Source: Glandiceps talaboti
Taxonomy: Eukaryota > Hemichordata > Enteropneusta > Spengelidae
Direction: 5' to 3'
NCBI RefSeq assembly: GCF_964340395.1
Contig: NC_135566.1
Coordinates: forward strand, 6,432,501-6,496,500
Length of the DNA: 64,000 bases
The notes under the pieces are model-generated. The model was not told where the DNA came from. It saw only the letters and a program-made list of their open reading frames with translations, and did not search any database. This document shows positions 43,901-57,402 of the stretch, piece by piece. The position numbers and the translations under genes were made by a program. Positions within the stretch are counted from its first letter, which is position 1; every line of letters begins with the position of its first letter.

Positions 43901-46900
43901 ATTCTAACATTTTAAACTATTCTCACCCACAAATAATAGAAATGCTTGGTTGACGAAGTTGACATGATTCACAAAGACTGACTAGAACCATTTTCTGTGA
44001 AAATGGCTTTACCTTATGAGTACTACTGAACTGGTTTGCTTCAAGCAGGGAAAGATACACCATATCACGCATACACCTAGTTGATAGCTGGATTAAATGT
44101 AAAGGAACAATCTGTATGCAACTTCAGCAACTATGATCAAATGAATACCATCTCGTGCGCCTTGCTAAAGGTCAACAAGAAGTATATCTGATCCAAAAGG
44201 ATGTATCATTTAATCTGACACCGAGTTATTAGATGCCCAATCACTGCCTTGAGAGTACAATGTTATCCATGAGTCTAAATAATGCAGAAGATCCATAACT
44301 AGTGCTTCTAACTTTAAAGTATGAAATACGACCGAAGGCACATTTGCATGAACCAGTTAGGGAAGCATGGAGTGTATATTGTTTACCTTCCTTAAGGAAT
44401 GGTAATGTCATAGTTCTGTCTGTCGGTCTGTACAGAAGAACGTGGGTTGGAGATTACCACTGGTTGATTTCCTCAAGTCTTGTCATTAATACTGATCATA
44501 TTTTGCTCCAAGAATAACACGCGTTGTTACAAGCAGATTTACTTTTGTTAGTATTGATTTAGCGTATTGTATTACATGCCAGAAATATCATTTTGGTGAT
44601 CGTTTTGTGGAAGATCTCCCTCTTATAAGACAAAATAATCGGAACATTCCTTTATCTGTTGAATTTATAATTCCAGTGTTTCAGATAATATTATGTCGTA
44701 TATTTCAGGTACTTGTGAGTTTCTGGTAATGAACATCATTTGAGGTTGAAAGAGAAGAAATTCTTTTCTACCTCAGAACGTTAGAATCCAATGTAATGAA
44801 TGAACTATTTACGTCATTCCATGCAATCTATACCTCCATTCTATCTTTTAGGGAGCGTGTTTAACAACGTTTTGGTGTACGTGATTATCTAGAATATATC
44901 TAGAATCTGTTACCCTTTATTCGAACTTCATACTGTTCTATTTTACAGTATACAGCTATTCGTTGTAAAGTGTGTACACGATTGTCTGAATATTTTTTGA
45001 TGACCTGAAACTAAATTACCTTAAATATGCAAATATGCACATGTTACTCCTGGTATAATCATGTAATAGATCTCATTCAATAACTTCAATGGGTCAGGTT
45101 TCTGAGACAATTCTACAGCCTGCCATTAATTGTCGCAGTCATTGCTTCTATCGAAGGACTATCTAATACTTCATCTAATGATAAATTTAGTCCAATTTAT
45201 TTCTAGGGTTTCCGTTTCAACTGCTTTCCACAGCTATTTCCTAGATGATCAGATAAGAAGAAATTCATTTCCTTGCAAGTCGGAAGGACCTTCGTTCAGT
45301 TGGAATAGTTTGGATTTTTAGGGCAGTTTTTACAAAGACAGTGGATTTCTCTCGTCTGTCTAGGAATATACTTAGTGTTTCAGTGCTTGAATTCGTTAAA
45401 ACTTGGCTAAGGTCTACCCCAGTCTGCAATCAGTTAGCACTGTCCTTTACATGTTAATAGTACACTAAATAACACACCCTGCCAGTTCAGGCGCAGTTAA
45501 ATAATCTGTAATGACTTTGCTCTGAATATGGAAAAACTAAACATATCCAATATCGAATAATGTACTTTAGGTTTGATTAAAGCACATGCTTAGTTGCACC
45601 CTGTGGAATCAATGCCAAGATAGAATGTCACAAGTAGAGGATTGATATCCCATATTCTGATATGCTTTGGGCAAATGTTTCTACGAATTATAATTTTCTG
45701 TCTCAGATGGCCATTCTTTAATAATAACACAAATGAAGTTAAAGTTTATAAATGAAGTTTCTATAAATATCGCATGCGCCTCAAAAGTGAATTAACATAG
45801 GAAAATATACAAAGAATATATCATTCGCCATAGTTGTAATAGATTTACTTGTAATAATAAGGCAATTTCCGTTACATAATTTCGTTATGAAATAAACTCT
45901 TTATTTCATTCTTTGTGCTTACTTAGTCTTTTGGTTAGAATGTCATGGTTTTTAATCAACTTATCGCTGCTATGCTTCACAAAACAGTCTGAAATTACAT
46001 TATCATGCTTTCATTACTTGAATTATTTCAACACAAACAAGCTGATTACATTTCTCGAACAGACATAGGTAATGACAAGCAGTCCAAACGATTTGACCAT
46101 CTTGGATGAGAACTCTTAAAGAAAAGGTGTAAATCTGAATTCAATCACGTTGATTTTTTCTCAAGCACTGAGCATATCTTCACACGCTTATATAATCATT
46201 TCCCTGGTGATAGTAATCTTTTTTTAAGGAAAAGGGCCAGCTTTGTGAATATAGCTGCATTACCCACGGGCAGCCTTTAGACATGTATTCATTAAGTGTT
46301 TCACATGATCGAGGCATGTCAGGGGATATAAATCCTATAACTATGATATATGACATACGGTCACTGATGAGTTAAAATCTCCCGAAAATGTCAAAGTTGA
46401 CGAATAGATTCTGTATACCTGAGACCGAAATTGCAAAGAAACATCAACCAGTCTGTAATTGATAAAAGTAGACGTCAATGTTGTTTTTTTCTCTCTCTCT
46501 CCTTTTCATTAGTATCTGTCATGGGCTATTGACCTCTAAGACGTAAGTTCTCATATCTACTATATCCGCTATGGAAAACAACCAACACACCAACCTTTTT
46601 GCAGTATTCTCAATCTGTAGTCCATTGATACCACTATGTCATTACGAGACTTTTTGTCGACTATTTGTCGACATTAGAGAGGCGCACACACGTTAATTGA
46701 ACTTTCCGTTCTCTCAAATTGGACATTTCCTTATTGTCGTACATGTTTCGTTCATTAAATTTAAGCCTAATCTAAACATAGAACCAAGCAACACAGACTT
46801 CAAAAGCCCCACTTTGACATCAATTGAACATAAAGGTTGTTGTGTGACGTGACTTGATTACACAAAGTTAGCAAATGATGATGTTCAAAATACATGTACA

Positions 46901-47446
46901 GTTTGTACTGAGAATACCTTTCTGCCTTCGAAGCTTCAACATGGCAGTGTTTTGCTGAAGGTTGATAGTAACATCCTTGCGCTATTCACTTTTATTAGTA
47001 AATGTGAACCAAACGTATATCCGAGTTTAACTGTTTCGAAGAGTAGCTGTTTGTTCTCATGTACTGGGTTTATAACTGCTAACACGGACAGTTCAGGTAT
47101 TGACTCAGGTCCCGTGTGTGTTCCTCCTGTTAGATCTTTCACACAAAAAACCATATACGTACATGCAAGAAACGAGTCACAGAGGTTACACAAGTTGATC
47201 AATTCTCGATTTGCAATATTGCTCATTGCATTATTCAAATGTGTTATTTTTTAATTCTCAACTCTTTTTTGCAGATTCTAAACGATATCCTACCAGTTGT
47301 TACATAGTTCACAGTGTTGTTGAAATTACGGTTTTTTCCATTGAAGCAACGTTTCAGCTTGGTAAGTGCTCTTTTTTTAACTAGTGCACGTAGATACTTC
47401 GTTGTCGCGGTTAGCATGGGTGGCACTAAGAAACCACACCCCGAAT

Positions 47447-47496
47447 ACCACCACCACCACCACCACCACCACCACCACCACCACCACCACCACCAC
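47447..47496. repeat. (CCA)n trinucleotide repeat
   Basis: About 16 CAC units. It is read as poly-His, poly-Trp or poly-Gly in three frames, none of which sits in a recognisable gene. Confidence 0.95.
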
Positions 47497-50400
47497 ATAC
47501 TTTGCAAACATTCATGGCCGCGAAGAGTTGTAAATCCACTTTTGTATTACAAGAAAATGTGTTATATTTTAAAAGCAGACTTTTCCGTTGTAAGCGATCT
47601 TGAAGAGTTTCATTTGATTGCATAATTCAGTCGCGATAAACAATTACAATTAAAGACATACCATTGGCTGCCAAAACATGGCACCTGTATAACTGACAGA
47701 CAACTGTCACAAGTCTACAACACCTGTGAATGTTGACGTTTGCCTACATTCTCCGAAATCAAATTATTTCCACTGTCTACCTCATGTTACAACTGCGTAA
47801 TTTCATTAGTTATATTTTGTTTGATATGATTCATTGTGAAGGCTTGTATGTCAGAGCAAAGGTAGTTTGCATCCCTGTGGTATGCTGAGTATAAGTAGAA
47901 CAGACAGAGTTATCATGGAGAAGAAAATTGTATGTATGAATTCGACCTACAGAAATGCCCACATTCAGCAATTTGATTGCTACATAAAACGCGGATGGTT
48001 AGATCAAGTTAGTATGAAACTACTAATGGGATGTTGCTGACAGCTCGATAATGTGGCAGATTTCTAGACATGTACTTCGCTTGTAGCTTTATATTGCGCT
48101 AATTGTTTGTGATTATTATAGTTATCTATACATACGAGACACCAGGCACCGAACAACCCCATACAACGCTCAAATCCAGTTATTAACATTTGGTCTTTGG
48201 GTTTTTAATCTAACAATACTTAAGTGCCATAATTTACTACATTTTACATCAAAAGTAAGCTTATAGACTCATCTTATTAAAAAATACAAAAATTTATGTT
48301 TGAGTCTTTAAATATATATTTTAAATGCTACTTACAGAGAAGGAGTAGAATGGTGTATGCATAGAAACTATTAACTGCATGTAACTGGACATGTAGTGTA
48401 TGTTCAGGTACTGGCAGAAGCGCTGTTCCATGTTATATTTAAGTTCTATTTCAAGTTAAAAATGAAATGGGACCAATATATTTGATCATTGTATGGCTTT
48501 TAGAAAAATCAAATGTTAAAATTACAAGCTTTGCTGTGATATATTTTATAAAGTTTTGTAAAGTCATGACGTGATATGTATTTTCCGAATGGCATTGTCT
48601 CATCTATAAATCATTGTGGAGAGGGTTATTAAGATGGCGTTTATTATCCGTACATAACTCTCTTATATATATTACGTAACGGACTGAATTTTCATCCCTT
48701 TATGTAATGAAAAGAAGCTTAAGGGACAATAAATAAGAAAAAAAATCGCACTCACGTCTATAAAAGTGGGGAGTTTGATATTTGAAATTTGCATTTAAAA
48801 AGAAATACCCCCTCTCCTTGTCGACTGATACCTTAACCAGTGTATACATCATACTATAGCCTTTATGTATTGCATGGTCAGTTTCTAAACGTTTCTTTTG
48901 TTTTGGCTTTTCCCACTAGGATGAAAAGCAAACATTTGTGTCATTTTTAGTGTAGTCTTCTTACAAATCGGACCATATCATAAATGCGGACATCTTCTTT
49001 TAATTGTTTTTCAAAATGAATTTCTTTAGTATTAATCACATTATTCAGCATACTCGTATTGCAGAGACAAGAATCAGAACCATGAAAGCGTTCTACTTTG
49101 CACCCTGTTGAACTTAAAAGCTTCAATCTGATAAATTACAAAAGCTTTATTTATCTACAAAGAAAAAATGGAGCATCAACATATCATCTTTGACCTCTGG
49201 TCTATTATGTACATCCATTATCTCTGATTATTATTGCTTTTCGGGCGGGTGTATGAAAAAAATAAATGTCAGGGAGATAATCAAGGCGCTCTTTGTGCTT
49301 CAATAATGCGTAATCTAAAATACATGTATTATAAATAATCATTATATATATGATGATGATGATGAGAAAAGAAATGCTGCGTCGCTTCTTTAATTGTGTT
49401 TATGAGTGATTGGTGACCTATTGGACCCTGCTTTGATGAAATTTGAATGGTAGATAAGCAGATAACAAGCCCATGAATTATAGAGATCATTTCAGGTAAA
49501 TGCTACAAATATAAAATCTAAAAAGAATTGTCCATGCATTTCAAATAGCATTCTACTGGCAGCTAAGGCAATATATATCGGGTAATGTTGTGCCAGATAA
49601 AAGTCCAATAACTTGAAAAGGGAGTCTATGAGGAGGAAACAAGTTAAGGTAATTACATTCATCTACGAATAGATGACTTTGGTCAATTCCATCATCAAAC
49701 TGAAGTATCGTATTACGTCATTTCATACAAGGAGTAATCAACTTGTCCAAGCGGATGTGCGGTTAATTTCATATTATCTACTCTCTAAATAACGTTTCAA
49801 GTTTACATGCTGGCAAGTACGTATGAAAAACAATCAAACATACAATCTTTATATTAGGGCTTTGTCATCCTATGAATATGAGTGAAGAGAGTGTCCGAGA
49901 GTATGTTATTTCTTGTTTGTGTAGTTCTAGTTGTCTAGACGTCCCTTGTAATGCCACAATGAATCAGCAGCACTTCCTTCAAACTGGATAATTTCTATCA
50001 ACATATGTTATCAGTAAGGAAGCACTAAGGAGTGCATGTTCATTGAAATTATACGACTTTGTCGATATCAGATGAAGCTATATACGGCTCTCAAGAAAAC
50101 ACGATGGAGGTAAAATTTGAAATGTGTTTACTCTATCCTGTCTAATATGTATTTAATAGATCGCAACAAACCATACATGTACGCTAAGAATATTTAATAT
50201 TCCCATCATATCGTCATATCTACAATGGTCTCAAAGAAGGATTTATAGTTGTAATATAAGCCCTTCGTCTTAACACAGCTGTGTTGTGTTATGTTATGTT
50301 ATAATGGCGATCAGGCAGTCATGTTCCATCTCCTGATTGGAGGTTGGATGTCAGATCACGCCAAACGTTCCGTTAAATTGCCCCTCTAGCTCGAGCTCAT

Positions 50401-50689
50401 TGTAGTAAGAGAAACAATTCCAGGTAGTTATCCACTCATTGTATTCTGCCAAATTCCCGATTCGACATACAGTAAGTCCTCCTCCTCATAAGATTATCAA
50501 AATATAAATGTGAGGTGATATCGCAAATGAAAAATTACTTTTTAAGCCTTTATTCTCTTCAAGTACGAGTTTCACAGTACAGGGATAATAAGCAAAAAGA
50601 AATAACCTAATCCATGTGTTCTTTCTGGAAATATAAATGTGAATCGTTACCTTAATCTTCGATGCAAGCAGATAACATTCTGAAACAGT

Positions 50690-50703
50690 GGGGGGGGGGG
50701 GGG
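50690..50703. repeat. poly-G run
   Basis: 14 consecutive G. Confidence 0.95.
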
Positions 50704-51972
50704 TTATATTTTGTATACTTATCAATCAAATCAGCTGTCACCCAGCCCCCTACAAAATGTATTACCGTAGCTTAACTATAATCCTTTCAGGTACAGCAAT
50801 TATGGGCATCGAGACATGTTTTTTATTGCTAGAGATGTCATTACAATACTTGTATTTAGTAGATGACAACAAACTAATACTTTACAGAGCAAGTAGTGAA
50901 CACTCAGGGCATAGCATTATAACACAGTAATCTAACTTGACAGGCATCTCGCGAGTAACACGCTGTTGTGCTCAGTTGTCGTGAAAAGTAAAATAAAGAA
51001 AATTTAGCTTGCAATCACCAATCGTGCCATAGCATAATAAGTAGTGCTTGGAATGTGTAAACCTTTATCATTGCCTTGGTTGTTTAAGTAAACAAACTTT
51101 GGGAATTTAATGACTCCAAAAATGGTTATTGTAAGCATTTTACTGTTATGTAAAAAGCGGCTACTCTATTATCCTGCGAGCTTCTGTGAAGATGAAGTAA
51201 CACCGACTCAAAATTGCTTCCAATCTACTCAGTATGCAATGAACAGGGTATTTTATATCGTAATTATATCAACAACACAAATACTGCCTTTAGATTTATA
51301 AGCGCTCTCCTTATCATGTATGCACCACTATTGAGGCCATAGAAATATATTGTCAGGAACGTGGTTAGTTTATCCTACCTCTCATATTAAACTTTTATTT
51401 CGTCATACTTATTCCCAGTTGTACATAGATAACTGTAATCAAGTTTTCATTTAGACTTATCAAATGCAAATGAGACAACATAAACCCAGTGACTAATGAT
51501 GGTCTATTAAGATACTTCCGAATAGACGCACGACTATTGAAGAAATCCAGTTTGTTCTAAACATTACACATGAAATAAGATGGGTATTTAATCATATAGT
51601 CGAGACACTTCAGATACTATCAGTGTACATTATAGGGGTCTTGCCCTTACGTAGTTTATATGTTGAGTTATCTTTAATAACCCGAAGACTTTACTTGTAA
51701 AATACTTGAAGATACGTCATGTACCATTTGTCCTTATCACAACTGTAATACATAGCTACTAAATACACCATTAACTGCATATCTCTGGGAAGTGGAAATC
51801 TCATATATTTGTAAGTCATCCGACGCATTTACAAATCTACTCTACATGTATGGAAGGTTTACATCCCCGTGCTGTGTAATTTAAAGTAAATTCTCAACAA
51901 ACTCCTTGCATGTTCATAGAGGCAGCATTAAATGTACCAATATGATACATATGCTTGTATTCTTTATGGCAG

Positions 51973-52114
51973 AAAATAATTTTTCATCTAACACTTTTCT
52001 TCGTTCAGCCACGGAAAATAAGAGTTACCTAAGGAGCCTTCTTACGTCAGTCGAAGACGAGAAATGGCAACATCTTCAAATCACAAGGGAGATTAAAATT
52101 TATAATATACAGAA
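51973..52114 (+). CDS. candidate internal exon, 142 nt, unknown protein
   Basis: An acceptor with a pyrimidine-rich stretch (ttgtattctttatggcag, ends 51972) and a strong donor (CAGAA|GTAAGT, 52114/52115) bracket an open frame. It encodes NNFSSNTFLRSATENK, SYLRSLLTSVEDEKWQ and HLQITREIKIYNIQ: charged, helix-forming, not repeat-derived. Phase would be 1 in and 2 out. The codon use looks more protein-like than the neighbouring frames. I do not recognise a family, and no partner exon was found within several kb. Confidence 0.3.
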
Positions 52115-52634
52115 GTAAGTTTTACGACGTTCGAGGTTTTGGTGGCGCACATTCCCAACGCATTAGAACAAGCGTTGTCGTGATATAAACGACCAAGAAA
52201 TAAGCCAATGTTGCTTTGTTCATCCGGACGCGTTACACTTGGTTTACCTGTGGTGTAAATAACGATGTTTTATCTGTATGGCTTTAAGAGTAACTAATTA
52301 ACAAAAATAGACCCCAGGGAATTAGCCATACTCGCCTTATTGACTGAATGTGACAAATTAAATATAGGCTACGATGTGAATTAAGCTTTAGTTGCTGGTA
52401 TATATTGCCAAAACACTAGATTAAATATTAACACTAACTTTATCACAACAGCATCTGTCAACAATTCCCTGAACTGACACGACTTATTAGACGTGCACTG
52501 TGTTTTTATTAAATATCAATAGATAAGTAATCAATAGTAAGATTTACACGATGCCTATCTTTTATAACACAACAAAAGGAAATGAATTTGTTCATACAAG
52601 CAATGAAAATGTGATCTTCACATTTGAAAGCTGT

Positions 52635-52652
52635 TATGTTGACGTCAACATA
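52635..52652. promoter_or_regulatory. 18-bp perfect palindrome with CRE core
   Basis: TATGTTGACGTCAACATA equals its own reverse complement and contains TGACGTCA (52640-52647), the full CREB/ATF site. No gene is visible next to it. Confidence 0.35.
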
Positions 52653-54844
52653 TATTAACCTTTATCATCAATGCTTTAATAAGTTATCATTTTGTAGGAT
52701 TTTGATTTACAATTTCCCCCTCCGGCAGCAGTGTTCTAATATATATATATATACATATCTTAACACTTCTGTCACAGTTGTTTAGCTGCTGTTGATTCAT
52801 TACCATTACCACTTGCGAGTAGTAGTGATATGCCATACATATAATCATTAGATTAATTTAATAACTTTCCTTAAATGAGTTGGGTTGGTAGAAAGATACC
52901 ACGCATGCGTTAGTGAGAAAGAAAATTATATATTTTGAATAGGTAAAATCAACAGTATAGTTAGACGTTATTGTAGCCTTTAGTCTGGTTTGACGGGCAA
53001 TCATTCAAGACGTGGTACAGGTAAGTATACAGCGTGAAGACTATCTATATTAAGTAGTTTTTATTTAAAAGACTTTCGATTCTGTTTATACCAGCTTATA
53101 TGTATGTTATCATCTGTTGAAAGGATTTTATATGCTGTTTTTCATGTTTTCATTTTATTTTTCCTTGTATTATTTTCGAAAATCAGGCGACACAAATTCC
53201 AAACGATATCGCGTTTAGATCATATAGTTACTTAAGTTATTTTCCTGTTGATACCATCATATTGTAAAATTCGTGTAATCGTCGGTCGTGTTTTCAAACA
53301 AGGCTATCCGAGATACTGAGAGTAATGTGTACACAATCAACTTTAACCATTGACAGGCAATCATTTACAAGCAGAATTTGTTACAAACAGGGAAAGTAAA
53401 CAACAGCACTGGATTAATATAACACTTGGCAAAGCATGTTGAAAGCACATAAGTATGTATGGTTTTGATAGGAATAGTTTTAAGACCTCATTACATGTAA
53501 AGCCGCGTGTACATGAAATGAAAGATGAATCGAAATCGTCTGTGAATGTGAGCTAACTAAATTATGTAAAGAGGCCTTTCTTGTCAAATGATTGAATGTA
53601 GCTTGTCTCTGCACTTCCAATATGCTGTGCCAAATGTTATCAATCCAATTTATGTGCTTACCTTACCCATTTGTCACAACCTCGCTTGTAAATGCTTGAC
53701 AGTCTCTGGTTGTAACCATCTTTTTCACTTGCTTGTCTAATGTAAACCCCACATATTGACTTACCACTAATCGAACCATTGATACGTACAAATCGATATA
53801 CCTTCTTGCGTAAAATCACGCATCACTAGACTTAAATATGAAATGTATCATGATATTACGGATACTGATTTTCTGTGCATGTACTTACTAAAACATTCAT
53901 GCGTTTTTCAATTATATTTTGGAGCATTATAAGCATATTAGCTCTTAGATAAGCGGATCTTAAATCTTTCAAAGGCAATGCTCAGAGTTATACATTAGCC
54001 TCAAGTTATATAATATTGTTATCTCTCCTATCTCAAAATTTGTTCACGTTGGGAGACGGTTGGTCAGTCACTTTGATTACCTGCTCAAGTATCGAACATT
54101 ACATATCTTTTTCTTTGGCAATATGGTGCTTGAAACAAATACAGATAGTTGAAACAAATACAGATGTAAAAATAATTAATACATGAGGATTTTATATTTC
54201 ACATGTGCACTCAGAAATAGAGAAATTGAAAAAGAACAAACACAATGAAGGTACAAAAAATGAATAAAGGCAATACAAATTTAATGTAAACCAAACCATA
54301 TTCATTTGAAAAGAATATACGTCGTTTATTTATGAAACATGGAGGGTATGTATTAAATAGAACCACTGAAAATAATTCGTATGATTAAGACATTGGAATC
54401 TAAAAGGTTAAAACTTCGCCTTGTCAAGAATGCAGTAGATCAAATTGTCAGTTGGACTTGACTTTGGGTACATTATGACCGATGTTGCTTTGCTATTAAC
54501 CCCCACAAATATATTGATTCAAGCGAAAGTAAGGTAGTACAGATAATTACTTTTTTTTAAGTGTGGACAGCCTTCTACAGTGAAGTGTAATGGTTCATGC
54601 TGTGCGATGTTTCTAAACCAAAGAGCGATTGAAACCCACTTGGCAACAAGGCAATAAATGTCAGATCCATAAAACACCTGATCAAATATTACAACATACG
54701 AACATAATTAAAATGCTTTATTTATAAGAATGCTTATGCTTGACTTAAAGTGTGTTTATGCCACAATTCAGATGTATATAAAAGCAGAAATGGTTCCGCT
54801 CATAGTAGAGCTAAATGTATATAACATAAATGCGTCTTTTACGA

Positions 54845-54895
54845 TACTATACTATACTATACTATACTATACTATACTATACTATACTATACTAT
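54845..54895. repeat. (CTATA)n microsatellite
   Basis: Ten ACTAT units, followed by a degenerate tail of aacat(a) units to about 54972. Confidence 0.95.
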
Positions 54896-56398
54896 AACAT
54901 AACATAGCACTGTGTAACATAACAGCATAATATAACAACAAAACATAGTATAACGTAATATAACATAATATAGGAAGACGAAATGTTGCAGGAAACTATG
55001 ATATATACATAAAATATATTTAGTACTACTGTTAAAGTGCTTTTTACAGCATTAGCTTAGAAAAGATGCGGAGAAGCAGTCACAAAGGACCACTACAATA
55101 ATCGTTAGCGTGCAAAGAGTTAGATATTGCAGATTTAACAGATTAAACAAACGCTACAGCAGAGGAAACACATTTCTAAGACTGATGGATAGGTAGATGT
55201 TATTGGTTTCAAAGTTTATACAGATGGATACCCACAAATGTAATTACTGATTTCCCGAGAGGTGAATTAGATGCTTACATTCACACACTATTCTGACAGC
55301 TCTTATCTCCTTATTAAAGGTCAGCATTGTCTTGTTATAACATTTTAGTGTTGATACAGTGACAGACAGGAAATATCACCTTTTCAGAATGAATTAAGAA
55401 CACTTCAGGTATATTTAATTCCCCTTTGTTATGAGTATTTATGAGACGTTTACTGTGTTATTGAAATAGAACACTGTTTGCATTTCTGATTTGATCCTCG
55501 GCATTCTTCCTGTATAAGACGTTTGCATGTTTGTGGAATATTTAATGTGGCATATACCCACTTGACATTTATCAATAGATATTCCTTCATCACGTTGCTA
55601 AGCTAGAGAGTTTTATTACATTATATCTTGTTATGTCAGATGAGACCAGGTAGAGATACGTCCCTGTTGAAATTAATGCTACCCTGGAGTATTGATATAA
55701 TCTTAAAACAATTTAATATAAATGCTAAGCCTATGGGGGTGGGTTAATGTCCTGTAACATTATTATCGAGCTCAGCATAACCGAACATTATTATTAAAGG
55801 ACACAAAGCTAGTTTATACGTATTTTGGCGTTGTGTTTGCTGCATGCATATTTAAAAGGTACTCACAGTATTGTACTTATTAAAGCACACTTAACCACCA
55901 CTCATAAACGATTCGATGACGTAATTTATGATACGTATAAAAATATTCAGTGCATCCCTACTGCAATCAAGTGTTGTAACAAGTGTGCTAGAAGACAATT
56001 GCAATGTAACAGTTATAGAAGACAGAGTATCGACATTTAGTGTTCTATTTATTTACACTTGATTAAACATTTACAAAACTCAGTTTGTGCACTTTAATAT
56101 CCGCTAGCATTTGGCGAGGATGTGAATCATAATATAATACATGCACCGATTTTGTTTGACACTAAGTAAATTCTATGCACTCATCATGCCCACTTAAAGA
56201 AGTTTTTGGGAAGAACTTACGCTGCATTAAAAGCTTTCTGAAGTATTCTTCTTAATGAAGCATACTTAACCATCAACTACTATTCATAGAACTTAAATTT
56301 AGTATTCATGAATAATATGTAAATGATTTGATGATATGATTTTTTATACCATGCGCGATCCAAGTTGAACAAAATATATGTAATATACACTCTGGTCG

Positions 56399-56451
56399 CT
56401 CTACGTCACGACAACTCGCATCTATGTCACGACAACGCGGGTCTACGTCAC
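56399..56451. repeat. 21-bp minisatellite with CRE-like cores
   Basis: tctacgtcacgacaactcgca (56400-56420), its variant at 56421-56441 and a partial third copy from 56442. Each has TA(C/T)GTCAC at the same position. Confidence 0.7.
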
Positions 56452-56484
56452 TGGTTCTGCTGTGTTCGAAATATGAGTCGAAAC

Positions 56485-56690
56485 GTTCGAAATTGTTATT
56501 ACTTTCCCCGATTTTTCTTTGATATTGCTGGCGCTGGTATAATTATGTTATTCTACAATATTTGTCATCATACGTACTCGTGAACTAAGCGTTGTCACAA
56601 CGAGTCGCCAGACAAGTAGTGACAAAGGCCCCTTAGGTCACTCGTATTTTTCTTGGATGAAGGAAGAAAAATATTTGGGAATAACGTCTA
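56485..56690. repeat. foldback repeat, copy 2
   Basis: Homologous to 5900-6046. The core 56575-56647 forms an imperfect hairpin (TACTCGTGAACTAAG...TTGTCAC against GTGACAAAGGCCCCTTAGGTCAC). Flanks ttactttccccgatttttctttgatat and ttggatgaag are shared with copy 1. Confidence 0.65.
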
Positions 56691-57373
56691 AGTATACTGT
56701 TACTAGAATGTCAAGGAAACACATAATAAACATGCCACCAACTGTACAAAGCACTCGAGAAACGACTCTCATGTTATCGAAGACCCACTTCGAAATTAGA
56801 CCAAGTATTTTGACTGGCTAGACAAACTTTATGTCGATGGTTTAGCCGAAATAGTTTTTTCATGCCAGTGGTCAACAACGCACCATCTTATAAAATGACC
56901 TTTAAAATCCGGGTCGAAAACATACACAACTTTTCAAAGTATGTTGTCTCTCCTTGCGTCAAGAAACCATGTGACAGTGTATTCACTGTTATGCACTGAT
57001 TCATGGAATACTGGATAGGATAAGGAATTAGGCGAATTCCTTATAATGAAAGATTAACATCTGATTCACAGGAACAGTAATGCTGGAAGGTATGAAGCTA
57101 TGCGAATGCCATTTCCTTGTGGTGTAGATATAGTGATAGCGAAGAACAGTTTCTGATGTACTGGTAAATGTCAAATGCAAATGAGTTTCAAATAACACGT
57201 TAAGCTATAGCTTCGAGCTATACGATATCGTTGTCAAAGTTGAAATCACCTGCTGGTATAAGAAGTTGCCACTGCTTGTAATATCTCTCAAATTACCTCT
57301 GTAAAGGTGATCATTAATAAGTTCTAGAGGCAATGGGGAAATATTATACTGTATTAGTCTATTTATCAGTTAC

Positions 57374-57402
57374 AACCAACCAACCAACCAACCAACCAAC
57401 CA
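57374..57402. repeat. (AACC)n microsatellite
   Basis: Seven CAAC units. Confidence 0.95.

Larger units (their letters stand above)
39761..51972. other. no gene supported; mostly featureless AT-rich sequence
   Basis: Contains small ACCT, CAC and poly-G repeats. At 46936-47254 both strands are open for 100 codons, but neither product is recognisable and both are short. No RNA gene or transposon end was identified. Confidence 0.45.
52115..56398. other. no gene seen
   Basis: Holds the 18-bp palindrome with a CRE core (52635-52652), a short 18-bp direct repeat (54130-54166, gaaacaaatacagat) and the CTATA repeat. Otherwise nothing I can name. Confidence 0.45.

Noticed and set aside
46936-47254. 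Overlapping 100-codon open frames on both strands
   Set aside because: No recognisable domain on either strand, no clear splice chain, and the length is plausible by chance in 64 kb. Kept only as a remark.
47244-47625. Poly-Trp, poly-Gly and poly-His open frames
   Set aside because: Artefacts of the (CCA)n repeat.
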